This document shows, piece by piece, positions 47,466 through 56,641 of a stretch of 64,000 nucleotides of DNA; within the stretch, counting starts at the first letter, position 1; each line of letters begins with the position of its first letter. The notes under the pieces were generated by a model. That model was given only the letters and a program-made list of their open reading frames with translations. It had not been told where the DNA came from and did no database searches. The stretch is from Lacticaseibacillus porcinae. GTDB lineage: Bacteria > Bacillota > Bacilli > Lactobacillales > Lactobacillaceae. Both the position numbers and the translations under genes were made by a program. The stretch covers positions 62,001 through 126,000 of the forward strand of contig NZ_RHNS01000003.1 in NCBI RefSeq assembly GCF_003946305.1, written 5' to 3'.

Positions 47466-47881
47466 TGATATGATTTTACTAAGCAGAAAAGTGAACAGAG
47501 CGGTGACCTTTCAGTACCAGAAAGGAGTGGATGCCTATGCAACCTGTGGCAGAAGCAAAATCTGGGAAAGGAGTGTCTATATGTCGGTGGCTATTTACAT
47601 AGTCACAGTCGTGGTCCAACAATGCGACCAGTCAGTTTCGATCACTGATTGGATTACATCATTGGCAGCGTTGCTTGCGTCAGTAGCGCCGTATTGGCTT
47701 GCGATGCGTCAGACTTGCAAAAAGTCGAAACGAAAAAACGGCAGTAAAAAATCGCGCTGATTATACTTTGACCAGTACGCGCGATTAGCTTTAAAATAAT
47801 TTGTGCTGATGGTTGCCGGTTTGAAAACTACCTGCTGAGGAGAACTTTTCCGGCGTGGTGTTGGCGCACCACGTTTTTTCT
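47466..47881 (+). ncRNA. toxin mRNA of a candidate type I toxin-antitoxin locus
   Basis: An extended -10 TGaTATGAT near 47466 could start this transcript. It carries a short leader frame (ATG 47530, about 23 codons, behind AAAGGAG) and the hydrophobic peptide gene at 47581, and ends at the hairpin CGTGGTG/CACCACG (47854-47873) with six T. The 3' part from about 47743 is antisense to the converging minus-strand RNA. Confidence 0.5.
47581..47760 (+). CDS. candidate type I toxin peptide, single membrane helix
   Basis: 59 residues starting MSVAIYIVTVVV behind GAAAGGAG. It has a hydrophobic segment SLAALLASVAPYWLAM (residues 28-43) and a strongly basic tail (KKSKRKNGSKKSR). Size, one helix and a basic C terminus match Firmicute type I toxins such as TxpA, BsrG and Fst, although I see no direct sequence match. 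The leader frame ending in TAG at 47599-47601 overlaps its start in another frame, a possible translation control. A converging RNA overlaps the 3' end. Confidence 0.55.
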   Translation: MSVAIYIVTVVVQQCDQSVSITDWITSLAALLASVAPYWLAMRQTCKKSKRKNGSKKSR

Positions 47882-47885
47882 ATGT
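47743..47885 (-). ncRNA. candidate antisense antitoxin RNA
   Basis: Minus strand promoter TTGCAA (47920-47915), 18-bp spacer, TAGAAT (47896-47891). The transcript of about 140 nt ends at the hairpin AATCGCGC/GCGCGATT (47785-47751) followed by TTTTT. It is fully complementary to the 3' end of the toxin mRNA, including the last codons, as in TxpA/RatA and BsrG/SR4. Confidence 0.55.
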
Positions 47886-47935
47886 CATCATTCTAGCATG
47901 AACCTCAAACATATTGCAACGTATAGAATAACAAA

Positions 47936-47965
47936 AAGGCTCGACATCTAGTCAAGCCTTCATGA
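47936..47965 (-). terminator. terminator after the yacL-like gene
   Basis: Minus strand AAGGCT/AGCCTT hairpin followed by TTTTT. Confidence 0.65.
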
Positions 47966-47967
47966 CA

Positions 47968-49137
47968 TCAGCGACGCTTAGGCGCTGATTTACTCTCTTT
48001 TCCCGCTTTACCAGCAGGCTTTTTCTCTGGACCATCTTTTAATGATTTCTGCTGATGCGCAGGCTTTGCAAAAACCATGCGGCCGGCGGCGGTTTGAATT
48101 GCTGAGGTGACGATCACCGCTAATGGTTGATTGATGTAGAATTGCCCATCTTCAACCACCACCATGGTGCCATCTTCAAGGTAAGCGACCCCTTGCTGAC
48201 GTTCGGTCCCTGCTTTGATCACTTTGACCGTCATCCCTTCGCCTGGTAACACTTCAGGCTTTAAGGCATTGGCCAAGGCGTTAATGTTTAACACTGGGAC
48301 ATTTTGGAATTGGGCGACTTTGTTTAAGTTGTAATCGTTCGTCATCACGATCCCGTCAAGCATTTTGGCGAGCTTCAACAACTTGGAGTCGACTTCAGTC
48401 ATATCTTCGAAGTCCCCATCATACATTTCCACATGTAAATCAGGATCTTCTTTCATATGATTCAAAATGTCTAACCCGCGGCGGCCGCGCCCACGCTTCA
48501 AAGCATCTGCAGAATCAGAGATCAGCTGCAGTTCATGCACCACAAATGTCGGCACCAACAGTGTACCTTCGATAAACCCAGTTTTAGCGATCGCTTCGAC
48601 GCGACCATCAATGATCACTGACGTATCCAGCAATTTATATTTCCGGAAGTTATCCCCTGCTTTGCGCTCAAGGATATCGCCAGATTCTGCGGCTTTAGGT
48701 TGTTGACGACGAATGCTTAACAACTTCCGCCACTCGTCGCGACGGGTCGTTCCCATCCGAAACCCCATATAACCTAAAAACAACATCAAAATGATCGGAA
48801 TCAAGGCCCCAAAAGGATTGGGTAAATTATAAAAGGGAATCGAAATAATGGCAGCTAACACCAATCCGATAATGGTCCCTAAACTTCCGAACAACAGATA
48901 ACTTGGGGATTGTTTCCCCAAGAAAGTTTCCACTTTCTTTAACTCGCGAATGATGAAACCGGCGGACATTTCCGCTAAGATCAAAAAGATCAGCAGTCCC
49001 AACAGCGCATCGACCAAGGCATTGTTGATCCATGTCGAATTTTCAAGATTCAACAAGTCCCACAATGCTGGCAGAAATCCTAAGCCTAAGCCGATGCCGA
49101 CTAGGCCAAATACTAAGGCGATCACGCGTTTTTTCAT
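47968..49137 (-). CDS. PIN/TRAM-domain membrane protein, YacL type
   Basis: 389 residues: four N-terminal membrane helices, a PIN nuclease-like domain (LLDTSVIIDGRVEAIAKTGF, TNDYNLNKVA) with conserved acidic residues, and a C-terminal TRAM RNA-binding domain (GMTVKVIKAGTERQQGVAYLEDGTMVVVE), ending in a basic tail. Found between radA and gltX in many Firmicutes, as here within a few genes. Ribonuclease activity is presumed from the PIN fold. Start behind AAAGGAGG. Confidence 0.9.
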   Translation of the reverse strand: MKKRVIALVFGLVGIGLGLGFLPALWDLLNLENSTWINNALVDALLGLLIFLILAEMSAGFIIRELKKVETFLGKQSPSYLLFGSLGTIIGLVLAAIISIPFYNLPNPFGALIPIILMLFLGYMGFRMGTTRRDEWRKLLSIRRQQPKAAESGDILERKAGDNFRKYKLLDTSVIIDGRVEAIAKTGFIEGTLLVPTFVVHELQLISDSADALKRGRGRRGLDILNHMKEDPDLHVEMYDGDFEDMTEVDSKLLKLAKMLDGIVMTNDYNLNKVAQFQNVPVLNINALANALKPEVLPGEGMTVKVIKAGTERQQGVAYLEDGTMVVVEDGQFYINQPLAVIVTSAIQTAAGRMVFAKPAHQQKSLKDGPEKKPAGKAGKESKSAPKRR

Positions 49138-49172
49138 CATGCAAGCCTCCTTTCAAATTTTTCTTCTCAATA

Positions 49173-50549
49173 TCACGCAAAAACTCGTTGTAATGCCTCT
49201 GCAATGCTTGTGACACCGATTACCTCAATCTTATCACGAGACGTCCATCCTTGCAGGTTATTCTTTGGGACAAAAATGCGTTTAAACCCAAGTTTTGCCG
49301 CTTCTTTGATGCGATCTTCGATATGATTGACGCGCCGCACTTCACCAGTCAACCCGATTTCCCCGACGAAACAGTCAGTCGGTGAAATTTCTTTGTCACG
49401 ATAAGAGCTTGCTAATGCCATGGCCACAGCTAAATCGATCGCTGGTTCATCCAATCGCACGCCACCAGTGGCTTTCAAATAAGCATCTTGGTTTTGCAAC
49501 ATGAGGTTGGCGCGCTTTTCAAGTACCGCAATGATCAACGACACTTTGTTGTGATCGATCCCGGAACTGGTCCGCTTGGCATTACCATATTGCGTTGGCG
49601 TCATTAATGCTTGAATTTCCACCAAGATTGGTCGTGTGCCTTCCATCGATACCACCACTGCAGAGCCAGTCGCCCCAGCCAAGCGTTCGTCCAAGAATAA
49701 TTCACTGGGATTGGCGACTTCTTTGAGACCAGATTCATGCATTTCAAAGATCCCAATTTCGTTGGTCGAGCCGAAACGATTTTTCACTGACCGCAACATG
49801 CGATAAGTGTGGTGCATATCCCCTTCAAAATACAACACGGTGTCGACCATGTGTTCCAAGATCTTAGGTCCGGCAATTGCCCCTTCCTTGGTGACATGCC
49901 CAACGATGAAGATCGTGATCGTATTAGACTTGGCGATCCGCATCAATTCCGCAGTGACTTCACGAATTTGGGCCACTGACCCAACTGCAGAACTCATTTC
50001 CGGCACATTCATCGTTTGCACCGAGTCGATCACCACATAATCAGGATGCATGTCGTCGATGGCTTGAGTGATGCTTGGCATATCTGTTTCTGGATACAAA
50101 TACATCCCAGACTTCCCGACGCCAAGGCGGCCGGCACGCATTTTAATTTGGCTGGCAGACTCTTCACCTGACACATATAACACTTTGCTGCCTTCATGGG
50201 CCAAAGTTCCAGACACTTGTAGCAACAAGGTTGATTTCCCGATGCCAGGATCCCCGCCGATCAAAATCAAACTCCCAGGGACGATCCCACCGCCAAGTAC
50301 GCGGTTGAGTTCGCCAAGGCCGGAGCCAATGCGAGTTTCTTTTTGAATTTCGACTTGATCTAACCGTTGCGGGCGAATTTGATGACCATCGCTAGTATGA
50401 CGCGGTGCCGCTTGTTTGGCAGCGGCAGGGGCGGCAACGACTTCTTCTTCAATGGTGTTCCAAGCCCCGCAGTTAGGGCAACGCCCTAAATAAGACGCAA
50501 AGCTGCGCCCGCAGTTACTGCAGACATAACGGGTGGTGGTTTTTGCCAT
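49173..50549 (-). CDS. radA: DNA repair protein RadA
   Basis: 458 residues: N-terminal zinc finger (CSNCGRSF...CPNCGAW), Walker [13 protein letters not shown], the RadA-specific [15 protein letters not shown] motif and a C-terminal Lon-protease-like domain. RadA is a RecA-family branch migration helicase that extends recombination intermediates and supports natural transformation in Gram-positives, which fits the comG operon in this window. Start from paired ATGs behind AGGAGG. Confidence 0.95.
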   Translation of the reverse strand: MAKTTTRYVCSNCGRSFASYLGRCPNCGAWNTIEEEVVAAPAAAKQAAPRHTSDGHQIRPQRLDQVEIQKETRIGSGLGELNRVLGGGIVPGSLILIGGDPGIGKSTLLLQVSGTLAHEGSKVLYVSGEESASQIKMRAGRLGVGKSGMYLYPETDMPSITQAIDDMHPDYVVIDSVQTMNVPEMSSAVGSVAQIREVTAELMRIAKSNTITIFIVGHVTKEGAIAGPKILEHMVDTVLYFEGDMHHTYRMLRSVKNRFGSTNEIGIFEMHESGLKEVANPSELFLDERLAGATGSAVVVSMEGTRPILVEIQALMTPTQYGNAKRTSSGIDHNKVSLIIAVLEKRANLMLQNQDAYLKATGGVRLDEPAIDLAVAMALASSYRDKEISPTDCFVGEIGLTGEVRRVNHIEDRIKEAAKLGFKRIFVPKNNLQGWTSRDKIEVIGVTSIAEALQRVFA

Positions 50550-50610
50550 CATCAACACCTCCTATTAATAGATTACGCAAAAAAGCGCTGAACCATTTTT
50601 GACAAAATAA

Positions 50611-51153
50611 TTACTTCACGCCAGTTGAGCCAAAGCCAGCAGTTCGTTGGTTCGCATTGCCGAGATCACCGTCTGCTAATAAGTAAGGCATGAAGATCCC
50701 TTGGCCGATGCGTTCGCCTTTGGCAATGACCACATCGCGCGGTGAGCAGTTGACCATTTGAATGAAGATCTCACCTTCGTTGGATGGGTTATTATAATAA
50801 TCGGCATCGATCACGCCGATACCATTGGGGATCACTAATCCCCGTTTCAACGGATTCGATGAGCGGTTGGCTAAGATCAACACTTCGTTAGGTTGCATGT
50901 AAGCTTTAATGCCAGTTGGCACCAAAAGTGGCTTCAAAATACTCGACGCGCGCTGCATATCATCAGGCGTCAATGGGTGTTCGTTTTTGATCAAGCGAAA
51001 TAAGCGAATAAAGTCATAGCGCCAAATCGACTTCAATACGAAATCTTCCCGCGCAAAAAAGTCATACCCGGCGGCGTTGGCAGTTTGACGTTCTGGGAGT
51101 TTTAATCCTTGATCTTGATAGGCGGAAACAATTTCAAATCCTCGTTGCGACAT
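50611..51153 (-). CDS. dut: deoxyuridine triphosphatase
   Basis: 180 residues of the trimeric dUTPase family: AAGYDFFA (motif I), RSSNPLKRGL (II), GVIDADYYNNP (III, catalytic Asp), GERIGQGIF (IV) and a Gly-rich tail TAGFGSTG (V). An insert of about 35 residues between motifs I and II (YDFIRLFRLIKNEHPLTPDD) is typical of the longer Lactobacillus form. It removes dUTP and supplies dUMP. Start 51153 behind GGAGG. Confidence 0.93.
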   Translation of the reverse strand: MSQRGFEIVSAYQDQGLKLPERQTANAAGYDFFAREDFVLKSIWRYDFIRLFRLIKNEHPLTPDDMQRASSILKPLLVPTGIKAYMQPNEVLILANRSSNPLKRGLVIPNGIGVIDADYYNNPSNEGEIFIQMVNCSPRDVVIAKGERIGQGIFMPYLLADGDLGNANQRTAGFGSTGVK

Positions 51154-51254
51154 AACATCCTCCAAAATAATTTCTACTATCTAGTATCTTACCACGTCGT
51201 CAGTTGAATTCAGTGGCTAGAGGCTTTAAAATTAAAGTAAATCGGAGGTGCATT

Positions 51255-51539
51255 ATGGAATTCCAACATGAACCAAATCGCATTTTCAACGAACAAGATG
51301 GCAAATTACTCGCAGAAGTCACGTTTCCTGACATTGATGACCAATCATATGTCATCGACAAAACCTATGTCGACGATTCCTTGCGTGGCCAAGGTGTGGC
51401 AGCACAGTTGATCAAAGCCGTCGTCGATCAAGCCCGCGCCGAAGGCAAAACCTTAGAGCCGCTGTGCACGTATGCCCGGCATGCGTTTGACACCCATCCA
51501 GAATACGCAGACGTGTTGCGCCCCACACCTGAGGCTTAA
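51255..51539 (+). CDS. GNAT-like N-acetyltransferase, short form
   Basis: 94 residues starting at ATG 51255 behind GGAGGTG. The core VDDSLRGQGVAAQLIKAVVDQARAEGKTLEPLC is the acetyl-CoA loop (R-G-x-G-x-A) of the small YidJ/Gcn5-like family. Often annotated as N-acetyltransferase; substrate unknown. Confidence 0.85.
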   Translation: MEFQHEPNRIFNEQDGKLLAEVTFPDIDDQSYVIDKTYVDDSLRGQGVAAQLIKAVVDQARAEGKTLEPLCTYARHAFDTHPEYADVLRPTPEA

Positions 51540-51592
51540 TGTGGTAAAATAGTCTCATTGTTTTAATATTTTTCTCATTGAGGAGGCATTTC

Positions 51593-52933
51593 ATGTCAAC
51601 TGCAATTACTGCTGCAGATCTTGCATCTTATCAAAAAGCCTTAGAAGCCACTCCAGGTTCTAAAGCATTACAAAAAGCGGTGATGAATAACGGCGTTTTA
51701 AAGTCCGCTGAATCCATCGAATCGCAAACCAAAATGGACCAAACCTTCTCCATTGATTTGTCCACTGGCGCCGTTGCCAACCAAAAGCAATCTGGCCGTT
51801 GCTGGATGTTTGCCGCATTAAACACCATGCGTCACGGCATTCAGGCTCAATTCAAGATCAAAGACTTTGAACTTTCCCAAAACTTCACCTTCTTCTGGGA
51901 CAAATTTGAAAAGTCCAACTACTTCTACGAAAACGTCTTAGCCACTGCTGACCAACCATTGGATTCTCGCAAAGTCGCTTTCTTAATGACCACCCCGCAA
52001 CAAGACGGTGGCCAATGGGACATGCTGACGGCGTTGATCGACAAATATGGCATCGTACCAAAGTCTGCAATGCCTGAAACCTTCTCCTCAAGCGCTTCTC
52101 GTGAACTCAACTCAACCTTGAACTTGAAATTGCGCCATGACGCCGTTGCTTTGCGGAAATTAGTCGCTGATAAAGCATCCGATGCTGACATTGCTGACGC
52201 CAAGTCGAAGATGTTGTCTGAAGTTTATCGCATTTTAGCTTACACCTTAGGTAACCCACCAACTGAATTTGACTTTGAATACCGCGACGATGATAAAGCT
52301 TATCATATCGATCGCGATTTGACGCCAAAGACCTTCTACGACAAGTACATCGGCTGGGACTTGGATCAATATCAATCCATCATCAACTCCCCAACTGCTG
52401 ACAAGCCTTACAACCACTTATACACCGTGGAAATGTTAGGCAACGTCATCGGCGGTCGCGAAGTCCGTCACTTGAACCTTGAGATCAACGATTTCAAAGC
52501 TTTAGCCATCAAGCAGCTTGAAGCTGGCGAATCCGTATGGTTTGGTTCTGATGTCGGTCAATCTTCTGACCGTAAGATCGGGATCTTAGATACTGCGATT
52601 TATGATGAAGACAGTTTGTTTGCCACTGACTTCACTATGTCTAAAGCAGAACGCTTGGACTACGGCGAATCGTTGATGACTCACGCCATGGTCTTAACTG
52701 GTGTAGATATTGTTGACGGCAAGCCAACCAAGTGGAAGGTCGAAAACTCATGGGGCGATAAAGTCGGCGAAAAAGGTTACTTCGTCGCTTCTGATGCTTG
52801 GTTTGACGAATTTGTTTACCAAATCGTCATCAACAAGTCCTTCTTATCCACTGACTTAAACGACACCATCAAAAAAGAATACGATCAACCAACTGTTTTA
52901 GCCCCTTGGGATCCAATGGGTGCGTTGGCTTAA
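51593..52933 (+). CDS. pepC: aminopeptidase C, bleomycin hydrolase family
   Basis: 446 residues of peptidase family C1: QKQSGRCWMFAALNTM (catalytic Cys), THAMVLTG (His) and VENSWGDKVG (Asn). PepC is a cytoplasmic homohexameric aminopeptidase central to peptide use in lactic bacteria. The C terminus PWDPMGALA projects into the active sites in this family. Start 51593 behind GAGGAGG. Confidence 0.95.
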   Translation: MSTAITAADLASYQKALEATPGSKALQKAVMNNGVLKSAESIESQTKMDQTFSIDLSTGAVANQKQSGRCWMFAALNTMRHGIQAQFKIKDFELSQNFTFFWDKFEKSNYFYENVLATADQPLDSRKVAFLMTTPQQDGGQWDMLTALIDKYGIVPKSAMPETFSSSASRELNSTLNLKLRHDAVALRKLVADKASDADIADAKSKMLSEVYRILAYTLGNPPTEFDFEYRDDDKAYHIDRDLTPKTFYDKYIGWDLDQYQSIINSPTADKPYNHLYTVEMLGNVIGGREVRHLNLEINDFKALAIKQLEAGESVWFGSDVGQSSDRKIGILDTAIYDEDSLFATDFTMSKAERLDYGESLMTHAMVLTGVDIVDGKPTKWKVENSWGDKVGEKGYFVASDAWFDEFVYQIVINKSFLSTDLNDTIKKEYDQPTVLAPWDPMGALA

Positions 52934-53008
52934 TCATTTGAGAAAATAAATGCAGCTGTGGTTGCATTTATTTTTTTGGCCTGAAACGCAAAAACTCGCG
53001 CACTGACA

Positions 53009-53698
53009 TCAGTGGGCGAGTTTCGTGTCTAAAACGGTTTTATCTAAAATATTGAGTTTATCATCTAGCGTATATACGATCGGTTGCGCGTTAGCGACTT
53101 CCACTTGATCAATGCCAGTATCGGAAATGTTTTCCAAATACTTGATCAACGCCCGCAACGTTGAACCATGGGCAACCACTAGTTGATTCTCCCCTGACAT
53201 CAGCCGCGGTGCCAACTCTGCTGTCCAGTAAGGCACTAAGCGCACCACGGCATCGGCTAAGCTTTCACCGCGGGGAACAATACTTTTCGGATAGGCGTGA
53301 TAGCGACGCGAGCGACTGGGATTCACTAACAACGGTGGGCGACCATCAAAGCTGCGCCGCCACACGGCCACTTGTTTGGCGCCGAACAACTTACGGGTCA
53401 AATCTTTGTTGATGCCGCGCAATGCGCCGTAGTGTCGTTCGTTCAACCGCCAAGATTTGGTGATCGGCAACCAATTGGCGTCGAGTTCGTCTTGAACGAT
53501 ATATGCGGTTTTGATCGCGCGTTGCAACAAACTGGTATGGACATGATCGACTAAGATGCCAGTTTCCGCCAATGCGCGGCCAGCTGCTTGTGCTTGTTGC
53601 ACCCCAAAGTCAGTCAGCGGTACATCTGACCAGCCAGTGTAAGTATTTGAGAAATTCGCAGCACTTTGACCATGCCGCAATAAAATAAGTTTGACCAT
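53009..53698 (-). CDS. gpmA: 2,3-bisphosphoglycerate-dependent phosphoglycerate mutase
   Basis: 229 residues: [26 protein letters not shown] with the phosphohistidine, [18 protein letters not shown] and [11 protein letters not shown]. It interconverts 3- and 2-phosphoglycerate in glycolysis. Some catalytic-loop residues differ from E. coli GpmA (for example [11 protein letters not shown]), so it may be one of several paralogues. Confidence 0.9.
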   Translation of the reverse strand: MVKLILLRHGQSAANFSNTYTGWSDVPLTDFGVQQAQAAGRALAETGILVDHVHTSLLQRAIKTAYIVQDELDANWLPITKSWRLNERHYGALRGINKDLTRKLFGAKQVAVWRRSFDGRPPLLVNPSRSRRYHAYPKSIVPRGESLADAVVRLVPYWTAELAPRLMSGENQLVVAHGSTLRALIKYLENISDTGIDQVEVANAQPIVYTLDDKLNILDKTVLDTKLAH

Positions 53699-53843
53699 AT
53701 CGTCCTCCTGAACCTTATAATTGTACCATTTTTCAGTAAAATGAAAAAACGTCTGGAAAATGAGATTATTATTAGATATACTATGTGTAATTTCATTTTA
53801 GTTAACGCGTGACGATCACGCGTTTACGAAAGGAGGACGACTT

Positions 53844-54674
53844 ATGCGGATTCACGTGCCAGGCGTGATCACGTCCCGCTCACCATTGGGACAAAATCTT
53901 GCCACTGCCATTACTGCAGGATTAACTATTGATATTCAAGAAGAAGCGCTTGATTGGCAAATCGATCACAACGAGGCAGCGTTAGCTCACGACGAAAGCA
54001 ATATGATCGTATCAGTTGCTGACAGCGTCGCCCCAGGTTTATTGCCTCATCGCTTGGTGTTGACCACTGATCTTCCGGTTGGCGTCGGCTTAGGCGGCTC
54101 CAATGCTGCGACCATCGCTGGGATCTTGTTAGCCGATCAATTAGCAGATTTGCATTTGAGTCAAGCCGCAATCATCGAAACTGCTTTGGGTTATGAACCT
54201 TTTCCTGCTGCTTTACATGCTGCGTTACATGGCGGCATGCAAACTTACGATCCGCGCACTGAGCGCCTTGAGCGCCAGGCAGTCCAAGCGTTGCAATGGG
54301 TGATCTACACACCTGATCGATTTGTCGAGGCAAGCGTGCCAAGTCATTACACCGGCCAAAATATCAACGCGGCAGACTATGCGCGCTTTACTAAGGCTTT
54401 AGCCAAAGCCGATGATAACTACTTACGCAGTCATTTGCCGTTAGAGCCTTTGCAAACGCAAGTGACCCCAGAATACTTCCCACAAGCGGAAATGGTCAAT
54501 CGTGCCGTCATGCAATGCGGAGGTTATGGTTGCTTTGTTGCCGGCAACGGCCCTGCTCTTGTATGTTTAGCACCGTTGAAAGCCACGCGCTTTGTCGACC
54601 TTTTGCATCACAGCTTAACCGCTGGTCAATTACTGGTCACTGATGTCGATACCACTGGCGCAACCATCAGTTGA
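53844..54674 (+). CDS. thrB: homoserine kinase
   Basis: 276 residues of the GHMP kinase family. The ATP loop is PVGVGLGGSNAATIAG and a C-terminal CGGYGCFVAGNGPALV supports homoserine kinase. It makes O-phosphohomoserine for threonine (or methionine) synthesis. Neither thrC nor hom is next to it, unusual for this gene; it stands alone with a strong terminator. Start behind AAAGGAGG. Confidence 0.85.
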   Translation: MRIHVPGVITSRSPLGQNLATAITAGLTIDIQEEALDWQIDHNEAALAHDESNMIVSVADSVAPGLLPHRLVLTTDLPVGVGLGGSNAATIAGILLADQLADLHLSQAAIIETALGYEPFPAALHAALHGGMQTYDPRTERLERQAVQALQWVIYTPDRFVEASVPSHYTGQNINAADYARFTKALAKADDNYLRSHLPLEPLQTQVTPEYFPQAEMVNRAVMQCGGYGCFVAGNGPALVCLAPLKATRFVDLLHHSLTAGQLLVTDVDTTGATIS

Positions 54675-54680
54675 TCACCG

Positions 54681-54719
54681 AATGATCCCCTACCTGTTCA
54701 TTATGGTGGGGGATTTTTT
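54681..54719 (+). terminator. terminator after thrB
   Basis: ATCCCC/GGGGGAT hairpin with TTTTTTG. Confidence 0.75.
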
Positions 54720-54829
54720 GTGAGCAGGATAGTTATGCACAAGAAACTCCTATTTTCATCATCTGGACACAAGTTTTTGCCACTATTATGCTTGTAAGGT
54801 TGTGGTTTTGAAAAAAAGTAGGAGGATCC

Positions 54830-56041
54830 ATGCACAAACGGTTGATCATTTGGGGATATGGCTTGTTGATGAGTCTACTGATCGGTAGCGGCTTAGGTGG
54901 CTTTTATTTGTTGCAAGGCGCACTAATCGAATTGATCGGCATCGGCCACGTGGTACGGCCTGTGTTTAATGCCTTGTGGATCTTCTTGATCGGGGTGCTG
55001 ATTTTTTGGATCCAACGCCGCTTCACGCAACTCCCAAAGCCCTTGGGACAAATTCGTGCCGACCTTAAAGCCACTGGTACCAGTGATTACCGCTTCTTAC
55101 CATTACAATTTCTATTGCCGGCGTTGATCTTAACTTCTGGCACTAGCCTCGGTCCTGAAGCCACGTTAGTATCCACCACTTGTTTAGGTGGGATCTGGTT
55201 GTTAGATAAATTGCGCTATTTGGAAGTGAATTGGAATCACTTATCCACCAGTGCACGGCTACATGCGATGCTGGAAGTTAATCACAAGTTATTAAGTCGT
55301 TCAAAAACGCAACGTTTGAACAGTTTATGGACACCACTAACCCTCTGCTTCTTTGCTGCCGGCGTCTTAAGCTTTTATCTCACCTGCAAATTCGGTGGTG
55401 AACCGTCAGTGATCGTTTATCTCGGTCGCTCCGCGTGGCAATGGCGTGAATTGCTGTGGCTAGTCCCCATTTTTATTGGTGGGCGTTTGCTTGGTCGCCT
55501 TGAATTGTCACTGATGATCGCGCTGAGGAAAATCTTACTGGGACGCATTCACCGTGATTGGTCACTGTTGCTGATCGGTGGCATCGCCATTTATGCCGCC
55601 AGCATTTGGCTACCAGCAATTAATTGCTCTGGCATGGCCAACTTTCATTTGTTAGCCGGTAGTTGGCAACATCATTCGACTGGTGCTTTATTATTAGCCT
55701 CTGGATTGAAGTTGGGACTCCTGACGATTTGTTTGAATACTGGTTGGATCGGTGGGGATATTTTTCCGGTATTGTTTTGTACGACAGCGCAAGCGATCGC
55801 TTTGAGTTTTTGGTTGCCACTTGATCCGATGTTTGTGATCGCTGTGTTTGCCATCGCTGCCGGTGGCACCATTCTTGAATCTCCTTTAGTCGCCGGTGGC
55901 GTGATGGGGATCATGTTTTTGCCGCCGAATTTATTGCCGATTTGTGTGGTGGTCATTGCCTTGCTGATGCTTTGCGATCATTTCACGCAACCACATTGGG
56001 TCCGCTTCAGCGATGCGGTGCATCACATGCTGACTGCATAA
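54830..56041 (+). CDS. ClC-family chloride channel/transporter-like protein
   Basis: 403 residues with about ten membrane helices. GTSLGPEATLVS matches the ClC selectivity-helix pattern G-x-S-x-G-x-E(G/A)P with changes, and GGDIFPVLF matches the GG(x)F(x)P region. Members move chloride or fluoride, as channels or proton antiporters; the SLGPEA form is common in Gram-positive ClC paralogues. Start behind AGGAGG. Confidence 0.8.
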   Translation: MHKRLIIWGYGLLMSLLIGSGLGGFYLLQGALIELIGIGHVVRPVFNALWIFLIGVLIFWIQRRFTQLPKPLGQIRADLKATGTSDYRFLPLQFLLPALILTSGTSLGPEATLVSTTCLGGIWLLDKLRYLEVNWNHLSTSARLHAMLEVNHKLLSRSKTQRLNSLWTPLTLCFFAAGVLSFYLTCKFGGEPSVIVYLGRSAWQWRELLWLVPIFIGGRLLGRLELSLMIALRKILLGRIHRDWSLLLIGGIAIYAASIWLPAINCSGMANFHLLAGSWQHHSTGALLLASGLKLGLLTICLNTGWIGGDIFPVLFCTTAQAIALSFWLPLDPMFVIAVFAIAAGGTILESPLVAGGVMGIMFLPPNLLPICVVVIALLMLCDHFTQPHWVRFSDAVHHMLTA

Positions 56042-56073
56042 AAAAAATCCTGCCATCGCTGGTAGGATTTTTT
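56042..56073. terminator. bidirectional terminator
   Basis: AAATCCTGCC/GGTAGGATTT hairpin with A and T runs on both sides, between the ClC gene (+) and the small DUF2187-like gene (-). Confidence 0.8.
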
Positions 56074-56076
56074 TGA

Positions 56077-56319
56077 TTACTTCTTTTCTTCTGGCTTTGG
56101 TGGAATAACGGCTTTGCCACCTTTTAAAATGTGCTTGTAGTTGATGACGGTTTTGCCTTTGAGGTCTTCGACCAACATGGCATCGGCATCATCAAAGCTG
56201 TCGATGGTCAACATTGCAGAGTTGACATACAACTTTTGCACTGTGCCTTTAAAGCTCAGCGGAACATTAGCGCTTTTGCGCACGGTGACCAAATCACCCA
56301 CGGCGATTTCTTCTGCCAT
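56077..56319 (-). CDS. DUF2187-like small protein
   Basis: 80 residues: VGDLVTVRKSANVPLSFKGTVQKLYVNSAMLTI fits the KOW/SH3-like barrel of DUF2187, and the tail is PPKPEEKK. Possibly nucleic acid-binding by fold; unproven. Start with ATG behind a weak site GGGG. Confidence 0.75.
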   Translation of the reverse strand: MAEEIAVGDLVTVRKSANVPLSFKGTVQKLYVNSAMLTIDSFDDADAMLVEDLKGKTVINYKHILKGGKAVIPPKPEEKK

Positions 56320-56363
56320 AACTGTGTATCCCCCTAAAAATGATTTAGTCTATTATAACACAC

Positions 56364-56550
56364 TTAGCCCACTGCTTCGTCAACTGCAATATCGATTGCT
56401 GCCGGCTGCATTGCGTCAAGGCTGATCACCATGCGAAACAACAATTCGGACGGATCACGACGATCGCTGAGTGGGCATCAAGCTTAGTCATTTGGCCGGT
56501 AAAATCAAACAACAAATTGCCATTGGCGGGACAACGCACCAACAGCCTGG
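56364..56550 (-). pseudogene. possible remnant of a broken gene
   Basis: Minus-strand frames read LVRCPANGNLLFDFTGQMTK and, after a frame change near 56440, DPSELLFRMVISLDAMQPAA... ending in TAA at 56366-56364. Both look protein-like but neither is complete nor has a start site, consistent with a frameshifted gene fragment. No family recognised. Confidence 0.35.
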
Positions 56551-56564
56551 TGTGAGTTCATTCA

Positions 56565-56618
56565 TTGTGGTGCCTGCGAGTGGTTTACCTTAACTGTCAC
56601 CACTTGTAGGCACCACAA
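56565..56618. repeat. long imperfect inverted repeat
   Basis: TTGTGGTGCCT (56565-56575) pairs with AGGCACCACAA (56608-56618) and AGTGGT (56579-56584) with ACCACT (56599-56604), around symmetric 3-nt mismatches. There is no T run, so it is not a standard terminator; it lies 24 bp beyond the proA stop. Confidence 0.6.
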
Positions 56619-56641
56619 GCCAATCAGATGCTTGTGAAATT

